64,000 nt of DNA from assembly GCA_031295385.1 (NCBI GenBank), contig JAUMOL010000007.1:186001-250000 (forward strand), in the 5' to 3' direction. The stretch's first letter is position 1, and each line of letters starts with the position of its first letter. Both the position numbers and the translations under genes were made by a program. This document shows, piece by piece, positions 51,917 to 60,559 of this stretch. The notes beneath the pieces were generated by a model. The model made no database searches. It was not told the DNA's origin and worked only from the letters and a program-made list of their open reading frames with translations. Origin of the DNA: Collinsella sp. (GTDB lineage: Bacteria; Actinomycetota; Coriobacteriia; Coriobacteriales; Coriobacteriaceae).

Positions 51917-54385
51917 ATGGAATCGTTGTACCGAAAGTATCGCCCGCTCACCTTCGACTCCGTGGTGGGCCAGCAGCATATCGTCTCGACGCTCGAGCAC
52001 GCCATCACCGAGGGGCGCCTGTCCCACGCCTACCTGTTCTGCGGACCGCGCGGCACGGGCAAGACCACCATGGCGCGCATTCTGGCCAAGGCGCTGCTGT
52101 GCCGTAATGCTGAGGCAGCGCGCGCCGAGGGTGCAAGTGGCTGCATGCCCGACGGTACTTGCGAGGAGTGCGAGCTCATTGCCGAGGGCAACCACCCGGA
52201 TGTCTACGAGCTCGATGCCGCAAGCCGCACGGGCGTGGACAATGTGCGCGAGGAGATCATCAACTCCGTCAACTTTGCCCCGGTGCGCGGCAAGTACAAG
52301 ATCTATATCATCGACGAGGTCCACATGCTCACGACGGCGGCGTTCAACGCGCTGCTCAAGACGCTTGAAGAGCCGCCGGCACACGTGATCTTTGTGCTGT
52401 GCACCACCGACCCGCAAAAGATTCTGGAGACCATCCTCTCACGCTGCCAGCGTTTCGATTTCCATCGCATCGGCAGCGAGGATATCGAGCATCGCTTGGC
52501 ATACGTGTGCGAGCAGGAGGGCTTCGATTACGACGACGAGGCGCTGACTATCGTGGCACGCCATGCAAAGGGCGGCATGCGCGACGCGTTGTCCACGCTG
52601 GAGCAGCTGAGCGTCTTTGGCAACGGTTCTGTGCATGCGGACGACGCCCGCTCGCTTTTAGGCGAGGTTTCGGACCAGATTCTGGGCGAGTTTTCCCGCG
52701 CCATTGCCGATCGCGATGTTGCCGAGCTGTATGGGCTTATTCGCGCGCAGGTCGAGGAAGGTAACGATCTGCTGGAACTGACGCGCGACCTGGTGGCGCA
52801 CGTGCGCGACGTGTATGTTGCCTGCGTTGCCGGTGCCCGTGCCGAGCTGTTTGAGGGCGGCTCCGAGCAGGCCGAGGCGCTTGCTGCCGAGGCCGCTGCC
52901 TTTGGCGAGCATCCTGCCGACCGCCTGGCTCGTGTGCTGACAGTGCTCGACGATGCCGCACTGGAGATGAGGGGCGCGAGCGACGTGCGCCTGGTGCTCG
53001 AGATTGCCTGCACGCGTCTGGCGCGTCCCGAGGCTGATTTAACGATTGAGGCATTGGCCGAGCGCGTGGCACGCCTGGAGGCCATGGTTGCCAACGGCGC
53101 CGTGCCGGCGAGCGTGGCTGCTGCTCAGGCCGCCGCGCCTGCAGCATCCGTACCCGCTGCTGCCCAACAGCCGACGCTCATTTCGGGCGCCCGTGCTGCC
53201 ACTTCGGTGGCATCCGCTGCCCCCGCTGCTACGTCCGCGCATCAGGGTGGCATGCCTTGGGACCGTGGCGCTGCTGTTCCGGCTGCCCAGCCTGCGCCCA
53301 AGTCTGCGGCTCCGGCTCCCGCGCCTAAACCTGTAACGCCTGCACCTCAGCCCGTTGCGGCTCCGGCTCCCGCGCCTGCTGCATCGACCGTGCCGGTGTC
53401 CAAGCCCAACAACGCCGCCCAGGTTGCCGTCGCCGGTGCTGTCGAGACGCCCGCGGTCGAGGATGCCGGAGAGCTGCAGCGCAAATGGGCCGAGGTCGTC
53501 GAGCGCGTCAAGGCGCGTCAGGCTTCCTACGCAGGGCTTTTGCTCAACGCCCGCGCCACGGCCGACGACGGCTCCAAGCTCACCGTCTCGTTCCCTGCGG
53601 GCTCGACCTTTGCCATCAAGATGCTCGGCCGTGCCGATACGCAATCGGTGGTCCTGCCGACGGTCTGCGCGGTCTTCGGTCGTCGTACCGTCGACTATGT
53701 CCTGGATGGGGGTGGCACGCCGGCTCCTCAACATGAGGAGCATTCTCCATCTGCACGGGCTGCGGCATCTGCGGACCCGCAACCCGTGTCCTCGGTGGCC
53801 CCTGCATCCTCGAGCGCCAGCGCTCCGCAGCAGCAAGCGACGCCGGTGATGGCACCGACCCCGTCGGCGCCTAAGCCCGCCACGCCCAAATCTGCTGCTC
53901 CGGCTCCCGCGCCCAAGCCCGCCGCCGCGCCTGCGTCTAAGTCATCCGACCTGGCTAAGGCCCCCTGGCTGCGCTCCGACAACCCTGCCGGCGCTCCTGC
54001 CACGGGCAAGCTCCCGACCGAGCCAGCGCCCCGTGCGCCCGAGCGCTCTGCCGCTCCCAAGGCACAGCCGTCTGCGCAGTCCGCTCCGTGGGAATCCGAG
54101 CAGGTTCCCTACGACGATGCCATGGTCGGCGGTTTTGCTGCCGATGCCGGCGGGGATGATCTGCCGCCGTTCGACGTGCCGGGTGCGGCGTCCGCGCCCA
54201 AGCCCGCTGCAGCTGCCCCCAAAGAGGAGGATGCCCCCGCTGCCCCTTGGGAGTCCAACCCAGGCGCGGGCAGCCCCTTCGGCCATCAGGGCGCAGCCCC
54301 GAGCATCCCGCAGACCGAGGACGAGGCCAAAGCCCTCATCCGCAGCGTCTTCGGCCAGGCCACCATCTTCAAGCCGGTGGAGTAG
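51917..54385 (+). CDS. dnaX: DNA polymerase III subunit gamma/tau
   Basis: This is the clamp-loader ATPase of the replisome. The product is 822 residues from ATG 51917 (GGGGGAG upstream), starting MESLYRKYRPLTFDSVVGQ. It has Walker A GPRGTGKTTMAR near 45, the zinc module with CEEC, Walker B YIIDEVHMLT and the sensor ILSRCQRFDF. Domain III continues to about 370. The tail is a very long Pro/Ala-rich region (about 390-530 and 610-800) flanking a folded block (QRKWAEVVERVKARQASYAG). I could not identify a frameshift signal for a short gamma form. No SRP RNA gene is seen upstream. Confidence 0.95.
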   Translation: MESLYRKYRPLTFDSVVGQQHIVSTLEHAITEGRLSHAYLFCGPRGTGKTTMARILAKALLCRNAEAARAEGASGCMPDGTCEECELIAEGNHPDVYELDAASRTGVDNVREEIINSVNFAPVRGKYKIYIIDEVHMLTTAAFNALLKTLEEPPAHVIFVLCTTDPQKILETILSRCQRFDFHRIGSEDIEHRLAYVCEQEGFDYDDEALTIVARHAKGGMRDALSTLEQLSVFGNGSVHADDARSLLGEVSDQILGEFSRAIADRDVAELYGLIRAQVEEGNDLLELTRDLVAHVRDVYVACVAGARAELFEGGSEQAEALAAEAAAFGEHPADRLARVLTVLDDAALEMRGASDVRLVLEIACTRLARPEADLTIEALAERVARLEAMVANGAVPASVAAAQAAAPAASVPAAAQQPTLISGARAATSVASAAPAATSAHQGGMPWDRGAAVPAAQPAPKSAAPAPAPKPVTPAPQPVAAPAPAPAASTVPVSKPNNAAQVAVAGAVETPAVEDAGELQRKWAEVVERVKARQASYAGLLLNARATADDGSKLTVSFPAGSTFAIKMLGRADTQSVVLPTVCAVFGRRTVDYVLDGGGTPAPQHEEHSPSARAAASADPQPVSSVAPASSSASAPQQQATPVMAPTPSAPKPATPKSAAPAPAPKPAAAPASKSSDLAKAPWLRSDNPAGAPATGKLPTEPAPRAPERSAAPKAQPSAQSAPWESEQVPYDDAMVGGFAADAGGDDLPPFDVPGAASAPKPAAAAPKEEDAPAAPWESNPGAGSPFGHQGAAPSIPQTEDEAKALIRSVFGQATIFKPVE

Positions 54386-54406
54386 CTGCGCGGGCGGGCA
54401 TACTGC

Positions 54407-54880
54407 TCAAGAAGAGAACTCTTTGTCCGGGCGCATCTGTATTTCGGACATGTGTAATGTGGTGCCGCGTATATCGCATTCGAGTAGACAGGTACGTGAC
54501 GGTCGGCCTAGGATGCTGAGGTCGATACGATACGTTGCATGGCTGTCCGTGTACTCGACTTGCTCGGCGCTGACGGTTGCTCCGATTGTCGAGAAAACGC
54601 CTAGTTCGGCATCGACAATCTTGGAGTTCTTTATCTTGACCTTGAACTCTTGGTAGAGGGATGGGCTGTTGTAGTAAACGGTTCGGGTTCCGTCGGTGCA
54701 CTCATCGGTCGCTTCCCATTTGACGACGGGCTGGCCCGAGCTGGCTATTAGCAGTTCTGCTCCAAAGGATATAGCATGGGTGATGGCAACCAACAATGCC
54801 CAGCCGACAAAGAGATAGAGAACAAAATATGCAGCGGGGTGTTTTGAGCGGATGTTTTGGAGCGCGTCGGGGGCATTCAT
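54407..54880 (-). CDS. Small membrane-anchored protein of unknown function
   Basis: The 157-residue protein starts at ATG 54880 behind GGAGGT. It has one membrane helix at about 16-45 (AAYFVLYLFVGWALLVAITH). The remainder is probably extracytoplasmic and beta-rich (VEYTDSHATYRIDLSILG), with cysteines in DECTDGT and RTCLLECDI. No family is recognised. Its base composition is lower in GC than dnaX, and it interrupts the usual dnaX-ybaB-recR order in the opposite orientation, so it may be an insertion. Confidence 0.75.
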   Translation of the reverse strand: MNAPDALQNIRSKHPAAYFVLYLFVGWALLVAITHAISFGAELLIASSGQPVVKWEATDECTDGTRTVYYNSPSLYQEFKVKIKNSKIVDAELGVFSTIGATVSAEQVEYTDSHATYRIDLSILGRPSRTCLLECDIRGTTLHMSEIQMRPDKEFSS

Positions 54881-55038
54881 GGGGTACCTCCAAATTGCTG
54901 TCTATGGCAATCAAATTATACCCCACCGTCATGAGCGCCACCTCGAGTGGTGGCTCGGCATTTAGCCATTTAGTGGTACGCATTAAATGTCGGATTCCGG
55001 CTCTACAAGATTTAGCTTTCAATCTTATGCAGATGCGA

Positions 55039-55058
55039 ATTATGCAACTTTGCATAAT
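55039..55058. promoter_or_regulatory. Palindrome in the gap before the YbaB gene
   Basis: ATTATGCAA-CT-TTGCATAAT is a perfect 9+9 inverted repeat with a 2-base centre, in an AT-rich stretch of the 338-base gap 54881-55218. It has the form of an operator. The same gap also holds GCCACC/GGTGGC at about 54937-54954 and nothing else I can identify. Confidence 0.45.
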
Positions 55059-55218
55059 CATTGGGTGCGGTCTGCACTCAGGACATGTATATCGACTGAG
55101 GTAGCGTGACCGCCCCGCTTGCTGGCCTCGCGCCGTGGTACGATTTTTGAGTTTGAAAGTCCCGCCGCGCCCGGCTGCCCTTGCAGCTCGTTGCGCGGCC
55201 GCACGTAAAGGAGCCATT

Positions 55219-55539
55219 ATGGCCGGTATGAACATGCAGCAGATGATGAAGCAGGCTCGCAAGATGCAGGAGCAGCTTGCCGCCGCGCAGGAGAACCTCA
55301 AGTCCCAGACCGTCGACGCCTCTGCCGGCGGCGGCATGGTCAAGGTGACCGTTAACGGCGAGATGGAGCTCGTCAACCTCACCATCGATCCCGATGCGCT
55401 CGACCCCGAGGACGTCGATATGCTGCAGGACATGATCATGGCTGCTGTCAACGAGGCCGTCCGCGGCGTCAACGAGCTCGCCAACAAGCAGATGGGCGCC
55501 ATCACCGGCGGCCTCAACATCCCGGGCATGCCGTTCTAA
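55219..55539 (+). CDS. YbaB/EbfC family nucleoid-associated protein
   Basis: The 106-residue DNA-binding protein begins at ATG 55219 with AAAGGAG upstream (MAGMNMQQMMKQARKMQEQL). The helical arm and central part (VDASAGGGMVKVTVNGEMEL, then LTIDPDALDPEDVDMLQDMI) are typical of the family. Genes of this family almost always lie between dnaX and recR, as here. It is 13 bases ahead of recR. The presumed role is DNA condensation or support of RecR-linked repair. Confidence 0.94.
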   Translation: MAGMNMQQMMKQARKMQEQLAAAQENLKSQTVDASAGGGMVKVTVNGEMELVNLTIDPDALDPEDVDMLQDMIMAAVNEAVRGVNELANKQMGAITGGLNIPGMPF

Positions 55540-55552
55540 GACACGCATATAT

Positions 55553-56149
55553 ATGAGTGCGAATCACAGTCTGCAAAAACTGCTCGATGAGCTGGGTCGT
55601 CTGCCGGGCATTGGTCCCAAGTCGGCCCAGCGCATCGCCTATTACCTGCTCGAGGCTGATGCCGAGGAGGCCCGCCGCCTGGCAGAGGCCATCCTGGAGG
55701 TCAAGCAGGAGGTCCACTTTTGCAGCCGTTGCTTTAACTACGCCACGGCCGACGAGTGCTCCATCTGCCAGGACCCGATGCGCGATACCACTCGCATTTG
55801 CGTGGTGGGCGAGCCGCGCGACGTCCAGGCAATCGAGCGCACGGGCAGCTACCATGGCCTGTACCATGTGCTGGGCGGCGTGATCAGCCCCATGGACAAG
55901 ATCGGTCCCGAGCAGCTGCATATCCGCGAGCTGTTGGCGCGCCTGGGCCACGAGGACATCCACGAGGTCATTATCGCCACCAACCCCAACATTGAGGGCG
56001 AGACCACGGCGAGCTACCTTGCTCGCACCATCAAGCCATTGGGCGTTGAGGTATCGCGTCTTGCGAGCGGCCTTCCCGTGGGCGGCGACTTGGAGTATGC
56101 CGACGAGCTTACGCTTGGCCGCGCTATCGAGGCCCGCCGCGCGATCTAG
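55553..56149 (+). CDS. recR: Recombination protein RecR
   Basis: RecR works with RecO and RecF to load RecA on gapped DNA. The 198-residue protein has the helix-hairpin-helix (LGRLPGIGPKSAQRIAYYLL), the zinc finger CSRC..CSIC (about 57-72) and a Toprim domain with ICVVGEPRDVQAIE, GYHGLYHVLGG-like YHGLYHVLGGVISPMD and NPNIEGETTASYLA. The length is as in other bacteria. The ribosome site before ATG 55553 is weak, suggesting coupling with the ybaB-family gene. Confidence 0.97.
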   Translation: MSANHSLQKLLDELGRLPGIGPKSAQRIAYYLLEADAEEARRLAEAILEVKQEVHFCSRCFNYATADECSICQDPMRDTTRICVVGEPRDVQAIERTGSYHGLYHVLGGVISPMDKIGPEQLHIRELLARLGHEDIHEVIIATNPNIEGETTASYLARTIKPLGVEVSRLASGLPVGGDLEYADELTLGRAIEARRAI

Positions 56150-56352
56150 GCGGCGTCAGCTCCGTGGCATGTCCCGTCGGCCTGCCGCACGGGGCGCTCA
56201 TAATTGGGCACGCGTTCATGCATTTGTTGTGCAACAAACCTGCTTTTCATCCGCTTATCGCGTGGATGGGTCCGTCTGCACCTCGTATTTGCCCATTCGT
56301 TGCGCAGCCTTTTGGGTTCGCTGATACACTCAAATGTGAATATGAAAGAATG

Positions 56353-56376
56353 CGCCGCTTTTAAGCGGCGTGTTTT
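56353..56376 (+). terminator. Terminator hairpin just upstream of the exported linker-protein gene
   Basis: CGCCGCTT-TT-AAGCGGCG (56353-56370) is a perfect 8-bp stem followed by TGTTTTTGTT and, five bases on, the ribosome site GGAGGAG of the next gene. A weak promoter (TTGCGC 56300, TACACT 56325) lies just before it, so it may work as an attenuator rather than as the end of recR. Confidence 0.7.
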
Positions 56377-56392
56377 TGTTGGAGGAGAACGC

Positions 56393-57301
56393 ATGCGGCC
56401 CGGGGGCACTCAGACAAAGCATGGCGCCGCGGTGCGCATGCGACGCCGGCTGGTCCTGGCGCCTCGGGCGTGTGTGCTGCTGTCTTGTTCGCTGGTGCTG
56501 GTCGTGGCGGGTGTTTCTGCTTACGGCATGACGGTGCCGTCCATGGTACAGGCGCATGCTGCGCGTGAACTGCATATAGGGCGCAAGGCCAAGAGCGATC
56601 TGGGAACGACAACCGGATATACGTGGGCGAGCGTGGTCTCGCACGTTGTGTTTGGTGGCGACGATGCGGACGGTCCCGAAACAGCGGACAACGAGGTTAC
56701 GCTGGCAAACGGCAAGACCATCGTGCTCACCAACACCAAGGTCATTACGAAGCTTTCCAATAACAGCGTGGCTTCTGTCGTTAACAAGGCGGAGCAGCAG
56801 AAAGAGCAGGATACGCAGCAGACGGGTAAGCCCGGCGGCTCGGACGGGTCCGGTTCTGGCACCGGTTCGTCGAGCTCGGGCGGCGGTTCCGGTTCGGGCT
56901 CCGCCTCTGGCGGTGGATCTTCGAGTGGTGGCTCGACGGACGGCGGTACCGGCGGGGGCGCGGGCTCGGGTGGCCTCTCGGCTGCCGAGGAGGAGAGTAT
57001 TCACAGTTGGCTCGTGACCAAACACAACATGCTCGATGGCTATGTCGCCCGCGCCAACAGCGTGGTTTCGACCTATAACGCTACGGGCGATACCGGACCG
57101 TGCGACACCCTGGCCAACGATATGTTTGTCATCCGTGCCGAGTTCGGTCGACAAAGGTTCTCGACCAAATCTAAGTGGTATCGGCAGTATGCCAATCTGT
57201 GGGGCTGCTATACCAACCTGTGTCAATGGGTTGGGCACTATGGCGACGACGACGTCGCGCTCAACAACTTCAACACCAATGTGGCGGCGATCGCCCTATG
57301 A
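56393..57301 (+). CDS. Exported protein with Ser/Gly linker, partner of a Ser/Thr kinase
   Basis: The 302-residue protein starts at ATG 56393 (GGAGGAG). An N-terminal membrane anchor or signal (VLLSCSLVLVVAGVSAYGM, about 28-46) is followed by a helical stretch (about 55-140). A long Ser/Gly linker (GGGSGSGSASGGGSSSGG, about 150-205) leads to a C-terminal helical domain (EEESIHSWLVTKHNMLDGYV, KWYRQYANLWGCYTNLCQWV). I do not recognise the domain. Its stop overlaps the start of the following kinase by four bases (ATGA), so it likely works outside the membrane as part of the same signalling unit. Confidence 0.82.
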   Translation: MRPGGTQTKHGAAVRMRRRLVLAPRACVLLSCSLVLVVAGVSAYGMTVPSMVQAHAARELHIGRKAKSDLGTTTGYTWASVVSHVVFGGDDADGPETADNEVTLANGKTIVLTNTKVITKLSNNSVASVVNKAEQQKEQDTQQTGKPGGSDGSGSGTGSSSSGGGSGSGSASGGGSSSGGSTDGGTGGGAGSGGLSAAEEESIHSWLVTKHNMLDGYVARANSVVSTYNATGDTGPCDTLANDMFVIRAEFGRQRFSTKSKWYRQYANLWGCYTNLCQWVGHYGDDDVALNNFNTNVAAIAL

Positions 57302-59139
57302 CGAACGATCTCGCTTCTGCGGCACCCCAGTCGCTCAACCGCGATCCCATGGTGGGCCTGCGCCTGGCGCGCGTCGACGGGTTTGAGCCGGCCGTCGCCC
57401 TGGGCACGGACGAGCTTCCCTCCTACCTGCGCCGTTTTACGATGCTGTTTGCCGATGACGCCACCATGCGCCGCGGCGGTATCGGCCGTGTGACGCGTGC
57501 CGTCAACGCGCAGGGCGAGGCCGTGGCGCTCAAGCAGCTCATCTTGCCAACGCGCGACGAATTTGATGACGATGTCGCCCACGAGGCGCTGGTCACCAAG
57601 TTCAAGGCGGCGTTTCGCGAGGAATATGAATGCCATCGTGCCCTTTCGGGCCTTAAGGGCTTTCCCCGCTTATACGGGTGGGGCGAGGTCGACGGCGTGC
57701 CCGCGATTGTCATGGAGTGGGTCGAGGGCGAGACGCTCGCTCGCCTGCGCCCGCGCCTTGCCGTGGACGATGCCGGGCGTCTGTCGCCGCTCGTGGCGGC
57801 GCGCCTGGGTCGCGACCTGTTCGATCTGCTCTGCCGCATGAGCTTGGTAGGCGAGGGGTTCGTCCATCGCGATATCTCTCCCGCTAATATTATGGTGCGC
57901 ACGGCGCGCCTGCCGCTCGACCGACAGCTTGCCGAAGGCACCTTCGACCTGTGCTTGATCGACTTTGGTTCATCGCTGGCGCTCGAGCCCGCCTCTGCGG
58001 TGGCCAGCACCGGCGGCAAGGCGTCGTTTACCGAGCGCTATGCCACGTTGCGCCGTGCGACGGTGGCCTACGCCCCGCCCGAGATGCTCACCGACGATAT
58101 CCCCGACCTGCGCACGCTTCGCATGTCGCCGGCGATCGATGTCTACGCAGCGGCGAGTACGGTCTACGAGCTCATCGCCGGTGTCGCGCCGTACGAAGCA
58201 GCGCCGGGTGCGTCGGGTACTTCGGGCTCGCGCAAAAAGACGCGCGATATCGCCAGCCCTTATCGCCTCAAGATGGATACGCTGCCCGATTATCCCGTCG
58301 GCGCCCACGCGCCCGGCTGCGACTTGACGCAACTGCTGCGACGCGAGCCCGATGTGGCACTTGCCGCGGCCGAACAGGCTCAGCAGCTGGGGCTCGATCC
58401 AAATTCCGAGGACCTGCGCGATGCGCTGGCGTTTGTCGACGCTCAGCTGTTCGATGTGGTGATGACCTGCCTGTCCTGCCATCAGGAGGATCGCCCCGAG
58501 CCGGCTGCGGTGGAGGCGGCGCTCTCGGCATTTTGCGACCACTATGCGCAAAATGTCGCCCGCTCGCTTCGCGCCGAGCCGCTCATGCCGTGCCCGATGG
58601 AGGTATCGGGGCACACAGCCCGGCGTGCGGCGATGGTTGGTGCGACGGCGGTATGCGGCGTGCTTTGGACTGTGGTCGTGGTATCAGCGGCGCTGTTGGC
58701 GTCAGGCGCCCATGTGACGCTCGTCGTGGGACCGCTTATGTGGTCCGGGAAGCTGCCGGCCATTATCGCCGCGCTGGCGTTGGCGCTGCCGAGCATGGTG
58801 GGCATCGCTGCCGGGGCCTTGGCACGCGACCGCCGTGCGGGATTCCTGCAGGGCGTGTTGGCCCTTTCCGCCTGCGAGGTTCCGGCTCTGGCCGCACTCG
58901 CATGTGCCGTGTTTTCCCAGCATGCCGTGGCGGGCGGCCTGGTGGCCGCCATAATTGCAACCTATGCGCTCACGTGGTTTTTGCTGGCGATGGGGTTTGC
59001 CTTTGAGCTTCCCGTCGTGTCAGCACGACGTGCGAAAATTCCCATGGCGACGCCGCTTGCCGGCGGAGCCGCGGCTGCCCGCGCCTTTGGCGGGTCGGCC
59101 GAAGTATCCGACACGATCTCTGCGACCAAGGAGGGCTAA
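57298..59139 (+). CDS. Atypical Ser/Thr protein kinase with C-terminal membrane helices
   Basis: The 613-residue product has a kinase domain (about 45-350) with Lys79 (AVALKQLIL), catalytic loop VHRDISPANIMV (Asp192; Ser in place of the usual Lys after HRDI) and LIDFGSSLAL (Asp222). The Gly-rich loop is poor (MRRGGIGRVTRA), and a variable insert with a zinc-finger-like CLSC lies near 410. Residues about 455-575 hold five or six hydrophobic helices. It may be an active kinase with a relaxed ATP site or a low-activity one. It is coupled by overlap to the exported protein and is followed after three bases by an FHA gene. Confidence 0.85.
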   Translation: MTNDLASAAPQSLNRDPMVGLRLARVDGFEPAVALGTDELPSYLRRFTMLFADDATMRRGGIGRVTRAVNAQGEAVALKQLILPTRDEFDDDVAHEALVTKFKAAFREEYECHRALSGLKGFPRLYGWGEVDGVPAIVMEWVEGETLARLRPRLAVDDAGRLSPLVAARLGRDLFDLLCRMSLVGEGFVHRDISPANIMVRTARLPLDRQLAEGTFDLCLIDFGSSLALEPASAVASTGGKASFTERYATLRRATVAYAPPEMLTDDIPDLRTLRMSPAIDVYAAASTVYELIAGVAPYEAAPGASGTSGSRKKTRDIASPYRLKMDTLPDYPVGAHAPGCDLTQLLRREPDVALAAAEQAQQLGLDPNSEDLRDALAFVDAQLFDVVMTCLSCHQEDRPEPAAVEAALSAFCDHYAQNVARSLRAEPLMPCPMEVSGHTARRAAMVGATAVCGVLWTVVVVSAALLASGAHVTLVVGPLMWSGKLPAIIAALALALPSMVGIAAGALARDRRAGFLQGVLALSACEVPALAALACAVFSQHAVAGGLVAAIIATYALTWFLLAMGFAFELPVVSARRAKIPMATPLAGGAAAARAFGGSAEVSDTISATKEG

Positions 59140-59142
59140 GCC

Positions 59143-60081
59143 ATGGCTTCTCAAGCTGAGCTCACCCCGTGCGGGGCAATGTTTGACATCTTTAAGCGCG
59201 CCGCGCACCTGAGCCATATCGAACTGTGCGGCCTGGTGCTCTCGAGCCGCCCGCTCGCCGACGGCCGCAGTCCGCAGAGCCGTGCCGCCGATCGCTCCTG
59301 GGTTTCGCGCTTTATCGTGCGCGCGCCGGTCGGCACGCTGCAGGAACGTTATTTTGCCGATTACGGTACCTCGGCCGCGCGCATTATGTCGCAGCTGGCC
59401 CTGCGCCGTCGCAATCCCATGGACGCCGCGGCCGTGACCAATATGGTGTGCGGCCCCGCTGGCGAGCCCATGGTGCGGGCGCTCGAGGAATGCCACCAGG
59501 ACACGAATCTCTATCGCAATGCGCTCGAGCGCCTGTCGCAGGCGGCTGAACTCATGCCCGCCGAGCGCGCCGAGGCCATCCTGGTGCTGTTTGTCGCCGT
59601 GGGTTGCTCGGCAGATGTCCGTTCGTCGGTGACCTATGCCATCGACTACGCTCATGCGACCTGTGGCGGCGCCACGTCGACGCCGCGCTCGCTGAGCACA
59701 TCTTCGGTCGCGGGCGAGCACGAGGTCGCGCCGGCGCATCCGCTGGGACTGCTGCGCGTGCAAAACGGCTACGTGGTGAGCGCCCCGCGCTGGATTCAGC
59801 CGAGTGAGGAAGGTGTTGAGATCGGCGCGCTGGCAACGGGGGAGGGCGACATCACCGACGTCGGCGACGACGTCTCGGCTCGCCATGCCCATATCTGGTG
59901 TGACGATTCTGGCACATGGTTTGTCGAGGACCTGTCGTCCACGAACGGCACCGTGGTGGTAAACGGGGCCACGAGCGTGTGTATTCAAGTAGAGCCCGGC
60001 CGCTCCGCCCGGCTCAGCCCCGGTGACGAGCTCAAACTCGGCGAATCCACCACCTACGCCATCCTCCTCGGCGCCCTCTAG
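59143..60081 (+). CDS. FHA-domain protein with N-terminal helical domain
   Basis: The 312-residue cytoplasmic protein has residues 1-165 helical and of unknown fold (GAMFDIFKRAAHLSHIELCG, YGTSAARIMSQLALRRRN). A linker and a C-terminal FHA domain (about 210-310) follow, with the phosphopeptide-binding signature DDVSARHAHIW and LSSTNGTVVVNG. The first FHA strand is less typical (GVEIGALATGEGDITDV). It is the third gene of the kinase locus and is the likely reader of that kinase's phosphorylation. A family A repeat follows the stop. Confidence 0.86.
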   Translation: MASQAELTPCGAMFDIFKRAAHLSHIELCGLVLSSRPLADGRSPQSRAADRSWVSRFIVRAPVGTLQERYFADYGTSAARIMSQLALRRRNPMDAAAVTNMVCGPAGEPMVRALEECHQDTNLYRNALERLSQAAELMPAERAEAILVLFVAVGCSADVRSSVTYAIDYAHATCGGATSTPRSLSTSSVAGEHEVAPAHPLGLLRVQNGYVVSAPRWIQPSEEGVEIGALATGEGDITDVGDDVSARHAHIWCDDSGTWFVEDLSSTNGTVVVNGATSVCIQVEPGRSARLSPGDELKLGESTTYAILLGAL

Positions 60082-60095
60082 CTCATCCCCCAATG

Positions 60096-60162
60096 AGTTG
60101 CGGTGAAATAGGGACTGATTAAGGCCGTTAACAGCAAAAACACTCCCTATTTCACCGCAACT
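60096..60162. repeat. Intergenic hairpin repeat, family A, copy 4
   Basis: Left arm 60096-60116 (AGTTGCGGTGAAATAGGGAC) and right arm 60143-60162 (CTATTTCACCGCAACT core). It starts 14 bases after the FHA gene stop and is of the same subtype as copy 2. Confidence 0.85.
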
Positions 60163-60272
60163 GCTGTGGGGTTCCAGGGGACTGTGCCCGTCGGTGCCGG
60201 GCGCACAATAGTCACCCGAGGTAAACCTTTACCGGCCACCTATATTTGCCGAAATATGGCCTGACGGCGGGG

Positions 60273-60527
60273 TACAATAAACCCGCATGCGGATTTCCGT
60301 TGCGGGCGCTTCCCATCGCCGGGGCGTGCCCGGGAGCATCCGACATGCGGCCTTTGCGGCGCTCGGTCATGTGCAAGACGGGTAGCTGGGCCTGTGGAGC
60401 GCGTGCAGCCCTCCTCGCCTCGGCATGCCTTCTCTCCACGCCATGTACCTGCTGCTGAGTCCGCCTGCCAGATGATTGGAAGCAACAACGAAAATCCCAT
60501 CACGCCAATATCCCGGCGATCGCCGGG
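60273..60527 (+). ncRNA. Structured leader or small RNA of unknown type before nifJ
   Basis: A promoter-like TACAAT lies at 60273-60278. GCATGCGGATT (60285-60295) can pair at 10 of 11 positions with AGTCCGCCTGC (60458-60468), closing a GC-rich domain of about 180 nt with several internal hairpins. A perfect 16-base palindrome CCCGGCGATCGCCGGG (60512-60527) follows. I do not recognise 6S, SRP, tmRNA or a riboswitch here. It could be a long 5' leader of nifJ or an unnamed RNA. No protein gene is supported in the 478-base gap 60082-60559. Confidence 0.25.
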
Positions 60528-60559
60528 GCCTGTATACCTATATGAGAGGAGAGGGGTAT

